64,000 bases of DNA, taken from the NCBI RefSeq assembly GCF_003390935.1, contig NZ_QNQZ01000001.1:1-64000 (forward strand), given 5' to 3'. The DNA is from Lewinella sp. IMCC34191 (GTDB lineage Bacteria > Bacteroidota > Bacteroidia > Chitinophagales > Saprospiraceae). This document shows positions 56,649 through 64,000 of the stretch, in pieces; the stretch's first letter is position 1; each line of letters begins with the position of its first letter. The translations under genes and the position numbers were made by a program. The notes under the pieces were generated by a model. That model made no database searches. It was not told the origin of the DNA and was given only the letters and a program-made list of their open reading frames with translations.

Positions 56649-59255
56649 TTACCGTATGATTACCGGGAGGCTGGAGAACCTACGCTCTCCCGCCGTGCGC
56701 AACAGCAAATAATAAATACCCGCATTCAGGTCAACCACCTCGAGGGGAATAGTCTGCCTTCCGGCCGCTTGCCATCCGCTTTGCTTCTGGCGCACGGTGC
56801 GGCCCAGGCCATCGACCAGTTCGACGTGTACTTCGCCGGCCTGCAGTTGATGGTAGTCGACGTTGAGCTGGTCGCGCGCTGGATTGGGGTACACTTTCAC
56901 TCCGGTCAGGGATGGGGACTCCGTTACGGAAGTAGACAGCTCGCTCCCGAAACTCAGCCAGTCGACAAACAGCGTATCGTTGAACCCACCGGTGGTTGGA
57001 TCAACATAGATAGCCAGGCTCGAAATCCGTTGACCGTCAACCGGACAGGGCTGCGTTTCCTGGGTGCAGGTCGTGCCACCGTAACCGCCATCCCGATAAC
57101 CGTCCTCGTAATCGAACTGGTAAATCTGGTAGTCGCTTCCCTCGACACTGGCGGTCCGTCCCGCCAGAGTAGTATGGTAGTTGTTTTGGTCGATCAGGTC
57201 GATGCGCACGTTGGCGACGTCTCCACTTGCCGTCCGTGCACGCACGTAGAGCATGTTGTCGGAGTTCAGCACGTCGGCGGTTGGGGGATCCCCGTCGGCG
57301 GTCCGTACGTTGTAAAGGACGGTCTGGTAGGTCATAGCCGATCCGTCACCGACGATTTCCAGTACGCCGTCCGTTACCGAGTACGTTAGGCCGGCTGCTT
57401 GGCCGACGAACTGGTCGGTCGCTCCGTCCAGGTCATCGCGGTAATCGATCACACCGGTCGGGCCGGCATCCGCATTTAGCGGGACCCCGAAACTCAGGTA
57501 GTCGATCTCGATGGTTTCGTTGAAGCCACCGTCGACGGGTTCCGGATAAATGGCCAGCGCGACGATCCGGCTGCCGTCAACGGTACAGGGTGCCTCCTCT
57601 GAAGTGCAGCTCGTGCCTCCGTATCCACCATCCTGGTATCCACCGGTGTAGTCCAGCAGGTAATCGGTGAATTCCGTACCGGATACACTGACGGTGCGGC
57701 CCGCATTCGTCGTGTGGATATCGTTTTCATCGATCAGGTCGATCCGTAGGTTGACGGCCTCCCCGCTGAGGGTGCGGGCACCGATGTAGAGCAGGTTGCC
57801 GGACCGTGCCGCATCGGCCCGCAGGGCATCGGGCAGGGTGTAGCGGAAAGTTTGGTAGTTCGGCGAGGAACCGTCCCCGGTAATGGTCAGTACGCCATCC
57901 GATACCGCATAGGTGATTCCATCAGGCGTTCCGCTAAAGCGCATGGCCGCCGTGTCGAGGTTATCGGCGTAGTTGATGATGCCGCCCCCGGCGGGTTCTT
58001 CCGGAAGGGTGCCGACGAATGCGCGGGCGGGGTAGGACTGCAAAATCGTACCGTCAGCACGCTGGGTCGTAATCCGGTAGGTATACTCCATGTCCAGCAT
58101 GACGGAGGTGTCCGTGTAAACCTCTGCGGTGGCGGCCAGCGTGGCAACGGTATCGAACGGCTGGTCGTCGATGCGCCGTTCGACGTGTATGCTATCGTCC
58201 GTGCTCCGGTTGGTCCATGTCAGTCCTACCGTCGGATTCAATATTTCCTCAGCCGACGAAGGCGTTAGCAGCAGATCGGTCGGTGAATCGGCATAGGTAT
58301 TCACCAGGATATCTTTCACCTCCGGCCAGGTATTATTTTCCCGGTCGAGGATGCCAAACATGCCTCCGTCGTCCCAGACCGAAAAAGCGAAGCCATACCG
58401 CAACGCCGCTTCCACGTAGGCCGCGTAGTAGCGCATGCGGCTGTTGTAATCCGCGTCACGAACCGCGCCGAACTCACTCAGGTGTACGGGTACATCATTT
58501 GCGACGGACCAGTCGTTGACCCGGCTGAATTTGTCGTCGAGCGCGTCATAGTCGGCCGACGTTCCCCAGGTATCTACCCCTTCCCCGGCAAAGGACCAGG
58601 GGTGGTAAGAATGGAAATAGCCGATGAGGTAGTCATCTTCCGGTACGGCCGCCGCCAGCAGCTCCTCGGCATTGGCATACTGGTTGCCGCCGAAGATGAC
58701 CAGGCGAGTCGGGTTGTTCTCGCGGATAATACCGAGTACACGTTCATTCAAGTCGTCGACTTCCGCCACGGTCATGCCGAAGGGCTCGTTGATGATCTCG
58801 AAGAGTAGCTTTTCCGATTTGTCTTGAAAACGCTCGGCGATCTGTACCCAGATAGCGTCGTAGCGGGCCCGGGAAGCGGGGTCATCGTAGCTTTCCTTTA
58901 GCCAGTCCTCATGGTGACCGTTGAGCGTGATGTAGAGGTCGCGTTCCAGCCCCCAGTCCACGACTTGCTCTACCCGGTCCATCCATTCGGAATCGATAGC
59001 GTAGGGCGCGGTTTCGGCGGCGTGTTCGTCCCAGCGGACGGGAATGCGCACGTTGGTAAAGCCGGCCTCGACGTAGGCGTCGAAGTAGGCCTCCTCAGCC
59101 GGGCCGTTGTTCCAGTCGCCTTCGTTGGGCGGTTCCAGGGTATTGCCGAGGTTGATGCCTCTGCCCATTTCGGCTACGGCGTCGGCGGGGGTGATCTGGG
59201 CGTTGGCGGCTGAATAGAGCGTGGCGCACAGGAGAAAGAGGTAAAATCGGGTCAT
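56649..59255 (-). CDS. Secreted GH5 glycoside hydrolase with duplicated C-terminal modules and T9SS tail
   Basis: The 868-residue product has a signal peptide (FYLFLLCATLYSAANAQ), then a GH5 barrel (about 20-330): MGRGINLGNTLEPP, ITLNGHHEDWL, acid/base Glu157 in EIINEPFG and nucleophile Glu261 in HLSEFGAV. A fibronectin-like domain follows (about 335-420), then two similar beta-sandwich modules (about 425-590 and 605-770) sharing RIDLID-N-HTT-AGR and DGGYGGT-C motifs. A type IX sorting domain (VKVYPNPARDQLNV to the end) closes the protein. It probably cleaves a beta-glucan or mannan outside the cell. The paired modules each contain Cys pairs and are likely carbohydrate-binding. Confidence 0.9.
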   Translation of the reverse strand: MTRFYLFLLCATLYSAANAQITPADAVAEMGRGINLGNTLEPPNEGDWNNGPAEEAYFDAYVEAGFTNVRIPVRWDEHAAETAPYAIDSEWMDRVEQVVDWGLERDLYITLNGHHEDWLKESYDDPASRARYDAIWVQIAERFQDKSEKLLFEIINEPFGMTVAEVDDLNERVLGIIRENNPTRLVIFGGNQYANAEELLAAAVPEDDYLIGYFHSYHPWSFAGEGVDTWGTSADYDALDDKFSRVNDWSVANDVPVHLSEFGAVRDADYNSRMRYYAAYVEAALRYGFAFSVWDDGGMFGILDRENNTWPEVKDILVNTYADSPTDLLLTPSSAEEILNPTVGLTWTNRSTDDSIHVERRIDDQPFDTVATLAATAEVYTDTSVMLDMEYTYRITTQRADGTILQSYPARAFVGTLPEEPAGGGIINYADNLDTAAMRFSGTPDGITYAVSDGVLTITGDGSSPNYQTFRYTLPDALRADAARSGNLLYIGARTLSGEAVNLRIDLIDENDIHTTNAGRTVSVSGTEFTDYLLDYTGGYQDGGYGGTSCTSEEAPCTVDGSRIVALAIYPEPVDGGFNETIEIDYLSFGVPLNADAGPTGVIDYRDDLDGATDQFVGQAAGLTYSVTDGVLEIVGDGSAMTYQTVLYNVRTADGDPPTADVLNSDNMLYVRARTASGDVANVRIDLIDQNNYHTTLAGRTASVEGSDYQIYQFDYEDGYRDGGYGGTTCTQETQPCPVDGQRISSLAIYVDPTTGGFNDTLFVDWLSFGSELSTSVTESPSLTGVKVYPNPARDQLNVDYHQLQAGEVHVELVDGLGRTVRQKQSGWQAAGRQTIPLEVVDLNAGIYYLLLRTAGERRFSSLPVIIR

Positions 59256-59289
59256 AGGTTGCGTTGTTCGACTTTAGATGAAACAGGCC

Positions 59290-59310
59290 GGCGGCGGAGC
59301 GCAGGATAAA
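59290..59310 (-). repeat. Dispersed repeat copy 4 (core CCTGCGCTCCGCCGCC)
   Basis: Reverse orientation, core 59305-59290, with TTTAT before the core as in copy 3. It lies in the 251-bp divergent gap between the GH5 gene and the TonB receptor gene. The same gap holds TACCTTTC near 59376, a near match to the promoter -7 element for the receptor. Confidence 0.75.
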
Positions 59311-59506
59311 GAGCTTCCGACGGGGCCGGCGGCCGGTCAGGAAGATATGCTTTTCCCGGTGGCCAAATACTTTGCTACCTTTCGGAGGCAAAGTTTTGTC
59401 GTTCGTGGTACCACCTTCCTCATGCGTGCGAATCCTACTCGGCAGTTTTGCATTTTTGTAAGGACCGCGCTCACTACGCACCTGTCGCTTCCCCAACCGA
59501 CGCCGT

Positions 59507-62500
59507 ATGAAACAAACGTTACTCTCGCTTTTATTTTTACTGACCTGTTTTTTCGCGACGGCCCAGACGGCACTCTCCGGCAAGGTAGTAGACGTAGACA
59601 GCGGCAACGAGCCACTTGCCTTCGCCGCCGTTTCCCTCTTTCAGGACGATGCCTTCGTCCAGGGGGTCACCACCGACCTCAGCGGTAATTACTTCTTCTC
59701 CAACATCGACCCGGGTACGTACGACATCGAAGTCAACTACACCGGCTATCCGCCCACCCGCATCAACGATATACCCGTCTTGCCCGGCCGGACGAACGTC
59801 GCCGACGTAGACGTCACCAACGAGGGTGGGGTCAATCTGGACGTCGTCGTGGTCACCAGCTACGAAGTCCCCCTGATCGAAATCGACAATACGACCTCCG
59901 GCCAGACCATCACCTCCGACGAAATTCAGCGTTTACCTACCCGCAACATCAACCAACTTGCTTCGATCACGGCCGGTGCGTCGGCGGCCGATGAGGGTGA
60001 TGCCATCACCATCCGCGGTTCCCGGAGCAATGCGACCGATTACTACGTAGACGGCGTCCGGGTCCAGGAAAACATGCTGCCGGAATCCGAAATCGAGCAG
60101 CTGCAGGTAATTACCGGTGGATTGGAAGCCCGCTACGGAGACGTTACCGGCGGAATCATCTCCATCACGACCAAGGGGCCGAGTAGCGAATTCCGGTTCA
60201 ATGCCGAAGCGGAAACGAGCGAGGGCCTGGACCCCTACGGCAACAGCCTGGTGGGAGTGGCCGTATCCGGACCGATCATCAAACGGGGCAACGACCGGGC
60301 CCTGCTGGGCTTCCGCCTGAGCGGACGCTACACCTACCGGGAGGACGACGATCCCAGCGCGGTACCCATTTACCGGGTTCGGGACGACGTACTGGCCGAG
60401 CTGGAGGCCAACCCGGTCATCGTCCGGGACGGCCGTCCCTTCGTCGCCGCGGATTTCCTGACGAACCAGGATGTTCTGGCACTGGACACGCGGCCCTACG
60501 AAAGCCAGGATATCCTCAACATCAACGCCAAACTGGATGCCCGGATCAGCGACGCCATTGACGTTTCCCTCTCCGGATTTCTGGGTAAAAACAATGATCA
60601 GCTGACACCGAGTGAAAATGGCACCGCCGTAAGCTGGCGCACCTACAATGCCTCCCGCAACCCGACGCGGGTGGACGATGATTACCGTGTCAATTTTCGC
60701 TTCCGCCACCGTCTTGGCGGTGCCGGCGACGCGAATGAGGCGGGCGGTCGTCGCGGCCTCATCCAGAATGCCAGCTACACCCTACAGGGGACTTACGAGA
60801 ACAATCGCCTGGGCATTAACGATCCGGTGCACGGAGACCGCTTCTTCGACTACGGTTACGTCGGGCGGTTCGACGTGGATTATATTCCGGTATACGAGAT
60901 TGATTTCGACGAGGACAACTTCCCCGTCGGCGCGACACAGGTTGACTACCGCGAAGTGCTGCGAAACTTCGACGGCACCGCCTCGACTAATCCGATCCTG
61001 ACCAACTACAATAACTACCTCGGCTACGGGCCCGATAATCTCTTTACGTCCGATGCCTACGGCCAGTTGGGGGTGCAACAGTTTACGCCAGACGGTTCCC
61101 CCATTCCCACCCTCGACGGCTTCGCGTCCGTCAACGGGCGTACCCAGACCCTGTACCAAGACAGCTGGGGGTTTCACACTAACGTGGGAACCGTATACAA
61201 TCTTTACCAGCGAAACGACAATGATATCATCACGCTACAGGCGAATGCCAACTTCGAGCTGGTGCCGGGGGATTCCGACAAGAGTCGCCACAGCATCCAG
61301 CTGGGCTTTCTTTACGAGGAGCGCACCAACCGGGAATACCGGGTGAATCCGAATGGCCTCTGGACCACCGGTCGCCAGCTCATCAATCGCCACCTCAATA
61401 CCGTTGATACCTCCAACCGAGTGATCGGTGATATCGAAGTAGACCTGGTTGCCGACAACGTCCGCTACCGGGGACCCGCCACGGTGGTAGCCCCCACGAT
61501 CGAGGAGGACGCGGGTACTTTCTACCGGCGGATCCGGGAGGAACTCGGAATTCCCCTCGATCAGTACGTTAATATCGATGCGCTCTCGCCGGACCAGCTG
61601 TCGCTTGACCAATTCAGCGCGCAGGAACTCACCTTCGCCCAGTTGGTGGACTACTACGGATACGATTACCTCGGCAATGAGGTCAATGGCTCCTTCGACG
61701 ATTTCTTCGCCATCGATCCGGCTACGGGGAATCGGCGGTTTCTCGTGGCGCCCAATAAACCGATCTACGGCTCGGTCTACCTACAGGATAAATTCACCAT
61801 CAACAACATCATTTTCCGGGCGGGCATCCGCGCCGATCGCTACGACGCCAATACCCGCGTCCTGAAGGACCCCTACTCCCTCTACGAGATCGCCGGGGCG
61901 GAAACCTTCCACGACCGCTTCGGTGGAGAGCGGCCAGGGAATATCAATGAAGATTACGTCGTCTACACCACCGAGGAGGGAGGCGATCAGGTGCAGGCCT
62001 ACCGCTTCGGGGACAACTGGTTCCAGGCCGACGGTACCCCAACGAACGGCCCCCAGGAGATCGAGGGCATCCGGTCGGGACTCGTCTTCCCGAGTTACGC
62101 CAATCCCGCCGTGGCGGAATCCAATAACTTCATCAAGACCACGGACTTCACCGTCGAAAGCTCCTTCAAGGACTACGAGGTGCAGTACAACATCATGCCC
62201 CGCCTGGCTTTTTCCTTTCCGATATCCGGCGAAGCCAACTTCTTCGCTCACTACGACGTGCTGGTCCAGCGGCCGCCGGACAACGTCATCGCTACCCCCC
62301 TGGATTACTACTACTTCGTGGAGCGCCCGGGGTCGACCAACAGCCCCTTCGATAACCCGGCCCTGCGTCCCGAGCGGACCATCGATTACGAGGTCGGATT
62401 TAAAACCAGGATCAGCGCTACCTCCGCCCTGACCCTGGCAGCGTACTATAAGGAACTGCGCGACATGATCCAGCTACGTACGTATTTCCCGGTGCCGTTG

Positions 62501-63211
62501 GTCAATCAGTATACCACCTACGACAATCAGGATTTCGGCACCGTAAAGGGTTTCAGCTTCACCTACGACCTGCGGCGGACCAGCAACGTCACGGTCAACG
62601 CGAACTACACCCTCCAATTCGCTGACGGTACGGGGAGCAACTCCACCAGTCAGCGCGGACTCACCAACCGGGGTAACTTGCGCACCTTATTCCCGCTGTC
62701 CTTCGACGAGCGACACCGCTTTAACCTGGTCTTCGACTACCGCTTCGATGCACGTCGTGCAAACATTCCCAAATGGCTCGATCGGTCGGGCTTCAACCTG
62801 CAGGGCGTTACGGTTTCCGGACGGCCGTTCACCGCTACCTTCATTCCGCGGGAACTCGAAGGAGCAGGCACTCAGGGCGGCCTCAATGGTAGCCGCAACC
62901 CCTGGAATTTCACCCTCAACGGTCAGGTTGAAAAGAGCTTCATGGTGGCCGGTCAACCCCGGCTTAACGTCTACTTCCGGGTGAGCAACATCCTCAACCG
63001 CCGCAACACCCTCGCCGTCTACACCGCTACCGGTACACCGGACGATCCCGGATTTTTACAGAGCAGCTTCGGCCGTGACCAGATCGAGAGCCTACTGGGC
63101 GGAACCCGGCCGGTGGAAGCTTACCTCGATAGCTACCAGTGGCGTATCCTGAACCCTGACTTTTTTAGTTTGCCCCGACGGATGTACATCGGTGTGCGCT
63201 TTGGTATATAA
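59507..63211 (+). CDS. TonB-dependent receptor with N-terminal regulatory domain
   Basis: Outer membrane transporter of 1234 residues. It has a signal peptide (LLSLLFLLTCFFATAQ), a carboxypeptidase-regulatory-like domain (about 22-105, TALSGKVVDVDSGNEPLAFAAVSLFQD in part) and a plug domain (about 125-235: ITIRGSRSNATDYYVDGVRVQE in part, GGLEARYGDVTGGIIS). A long beta barrel ends ...RRMYIGVRFGI. It lacks the SusC box and a SusD partner, so it belongs to the OAR/Cna-B-type receptors. In this lineage such receptors pair with a secreted protein, here the partial gene that follows after 27 bp. Confidence 0.93.
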   Translation: MKQTLLSLLFLLTCFFATAQTALSGKVVDVDSGNEPLAFAAVSLFQDDAFVQGVTTDLSGNYFFSNIDPGTYDIEVNYTGYPPTRINDIPVLPGRTNVADVDVTNEGGVNLDVVVVTSYEVPLIEIDNTTSGQTITSDEIQRLPTRNINQLASITAGASAADEGDAITIRGSRSNATDYYVDGVRVQENMLPESEIEQLQVITGGLEARYGDVTGGIISITTKGPSSEFRFNAEAETSEGLDPYGNSLVGVAVSGPIIKRGNDRALLGFRLSGRYTYREDDDPSAVPIYRVRDDVLAELEANPVIVRDGRPFVAADFLTNQDVLALDTRPYESQDILNINAKLDARISDAIDVSLSGFLGKNNDQLTPSENGTAVSWRTYNASRNPTRVDDDYRVNFRFRHRLGGAGDANEAGGRRGLIQNASYTLQGTYENNRLGINDPVHGDRFFDYGYVGRFDVDYIPVYEIDFDEDNFPVGATQVDYREVLRNFDGTASTNPILTNYNNYLGYGPDNLFTSDAYGQLGVQQFTPDGSPIPTLDGFASVNGRTQTLYQDSWGFHTNVGTVYNLYQRNDNDIITLQANANFELVPGDSDKSRHSIQLGFLYEERTNREYRVNPNGLWTTGRQLINRHLNTVDTSNRVIGDIEVDLVADNVRYRGPATVVAPTIEEDAGTFYRRIREELGIPLDQYVNIDALSPDQLSLDQFSAQELTFAQLVDYYGYDYLGNEVNGSFDDFFAIDPATGNRRFLVAPNKPIYGSVYLQDKFTINNIIFRAGIRADRYDANTRVLKDPYSLYEIAGAETFHDRFGGERPGNINEDYVVYTTEEGGDQVQAYRFGDNWFQADGTPTNGPQEIEGIRSGLVFPSYANPAVAESNNFIKTTDFTVESSFKDYEVQYNIMPRLAFSFPISGEANFFAHYDVLVQRPPDNVIATPLDYYYFVERPGSTNSPFDNPALRPERTIDYEVGFKTRISATSALTLAAYYKELRDMIQLRTYFPVPLVNQYTTYDNQDFGTVKGFSFTYDLRRTSNVTVNANYTLQFADGTGSNSTSQRGLTNRGNLRTLFPLSFDERHRFNLVFDYRFDARRANIPKWLDRSGFNLQGVTVSGRPFTATFIPRELEGAGTQGGLNGSRNPWNFTLNGQVEKSFMVAGQPRLNVYFRVSNILNRRNTLAVYTATGTPDDPGFLQSSFGRDQIESLLGGTRPVEAYLDSYQWRILNPDFFSLPRRMYIGVRFGI

Positions 63212-63238
63212 TCCCCGCCCCCCAGCCAACCTTTTGCT

Positions 63239-64000
63239 ATGCGATTGCCAAAAGCTTTACTTTCTCTTATTACCTGCACGGCGCTACTGCTGCCGGGCTT
63301 GCCCCTGGCCGCCAAGGGGCCTGGGCCCGCCAGGTCGCGCCCCGCTACGCCATCCGAGCAACAGCGTATCGATTTCCGGGAGGCCTGTGACAATGCCATC
63401 CGGCAAACGGAAATGGAGATCAATAACGTCCGCGCCCGCCTCACCACCGGTGGGGACGTCTGGTGGGACGGCACCAACGGTCGCTACATCGTACCGAAGA
63501 CCCCGCCCGGTGTGCCGGAAGTAAGTTCGATCTATGCCGGTGCCGTTTGGCTCGGGGGGCGTGATCCCGGCGGCGGATTGAAGGTCGCGGCGCAAGATTA
63601 TGGCAGAGGATCGGGCGAATTCGATTTCTACCCCGGCCCACTCACCCCCCAGGGCACCGTCCAGCGGGACACCTGTGAGCGGTGGGACCGTTTCTTCACG
63701 GTCCGGGGAGAAAACATCCAGCAACTTATCGCCGACTATCAGTTAGCGCTGGAGAACGAGACACTGCCCCTGGATCCCGATATCATTTCCGACGATATAT
63801 TGGGCTGGCCCTCGGTCGGTAATCCCTTTTTCCTGGAGCAAAACGGCTTCGAATTGCCCAATCCGAACGAGGGTGGGGGACTGGCCGGATTCTGGGACGA
63901 AGACCTCGACGGCCTCTACGATCCTACACGGGGCGATTACCCGATCATCGAAATCCGGGGCTGTAATCAACTCCCCGAATACCCGGAGGAGATGACGTTC
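63239..64000 (+). CDS. Secreted protein, partial at the right edge
   Basis: Open from ATG at 63239 to the end of the window (254 residues seen). It begins MRLPKALLSLITCTALLLPG, a signal peptide, then QRIDFREACDNAIRQ, RARLTTGGDVWWDGTNGRYI and SSIYAGAVWLGGRDPGGGLKVAAQDYGRGSGEFDFYPGP (in part), and GFWDEDLDGLYDPTRGDYPII. The pattern (WDG..Y.VPK, AGAVWLGG, FYPGPL, DLDGLYDP.RGDYP) is that of large cell-surface proteins of Saprospiria that end in type IX sorting domains; the end is not visible here. It directly follows the TonB receptor and was probably co-transcribed with it. Confidence 0.8.
   Translation, partial: MRLPKALLSLITCTALLLPGLPLAAKGPGPARSRPATPSEQQRIDFREACDNAIRQTEMEINNVRARLTTGGDVWWDGTNGRYIVPKTPPGVPEVSSIYAGAVWLGGRDPGGGLKVAAQDYGRGSGEFDFYPGPLTPQGTVQRDTCERWDRFFTVRGENIQQLIADYQLALENETLPLDPDIISDDILGWPSVGNPFFLEQNGFELPNPNEGGGLAGFWDEDLDGLYDPTRGDYPIIEIRGCNQLPEYPEEMTF

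Overview
The window is chromosomal DNA from a GC-rich member of the Bacteroidota, most likely a marine Saprospiria/Lewinella-type bacterium. The evidence is SusC/SusD pairs, a type IX secretion sorting domain, Bacteroidota-only small proteins (DUF4295 beside L33, DUF6435), promoters of the TAnnTTTG type, weak Shine-Dalgarno usage, and the phylum's gene order tRNA-Thr, tuf, tRNA-Trp, secE, nusG, rplKAJL, rpoBC. The genus is an inference; no rRNA is present.

Region 1 (1-14165) is the translation/transcription block. It opens with a 160-bp tandem array, cut by the left edge, whose units carry a tRNA-Gly-like sequence with foreign inserts in the anticodon and T loops. Intact tRNA-Thr(GGU), tuf, a broken tRNA-Trp with two mutually complementary inserts, intact tRNA-Trp(CCA), secE, nusG, four ribosomal protein genes, rpoB and rpoC follow. 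Hairpins lie in the rplJ-rplL, rplL-rpoB and rpoB-rpoC gaps, and a strong terminator follows rpoC.

Region 2 (14174-39606) is a polysaccharide utilisation locus: a D-2-hydroxyacid dehydrogenase, a GntR-type regulator, SusC, SusD, a SASA-type acetylesterase, a GH106 alpha-L-rhamnosidase, a 1214-residue DUF4450-type protein, a GH105 unsaturated uronyl hydrolase, a GH31 enzyme, and a sulfatase fused to a CE12-type acetylesterase. On the other strand lie a sulfotransferase, a GH29 alpha-L-fucosidase, an L-fuconolactonase-like hydrolase and two small lipoproteins. The set fits a rhamnose- and uronate-containing polysaccharide carrying acetyl, sulfate and probably fucose groups (rhamnogalacturonan-like or ulvan-like; inferred). 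SusCD would import oligomers, the secreted enzymes would strip decorations and cut linkages, and the fucosidase/lactonase pair would handle fucose. No polysaccharide lyase is present here.

Region 3 (40220-56467) is mostly housekeeping: a large Asp-box beta-propeller protein, a 935-bp gene-free gap holding two related, covarying stem-loop elements, ffh, a metallo-beta-lactamase-fold hydrolase, a sodium:solute symporter with a 50-residue membrane protein too short for routine ORF calling, an SNF2 helicase, a CPBP protease, tRNA-Arg(ACG), rpmB-rpmG-DUF4295, prfB without a frameshift, a haem-copper oxidase subunit III, the DUF6435/DUF2256 pair and a PRC-barrel protein.

Region 4 (56649-64000) holds a secreted GH5 enzyme with a type IX sorting tail, a TonB-dependent receptor and the start of a secreted protein cut by the right edge.

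The most unusual signals are the twin structured elements at 43702-44048, the insert-bearing tRNA relics at 1-497 and 2131-2232, and a 16-bp sequence found at four separate places.
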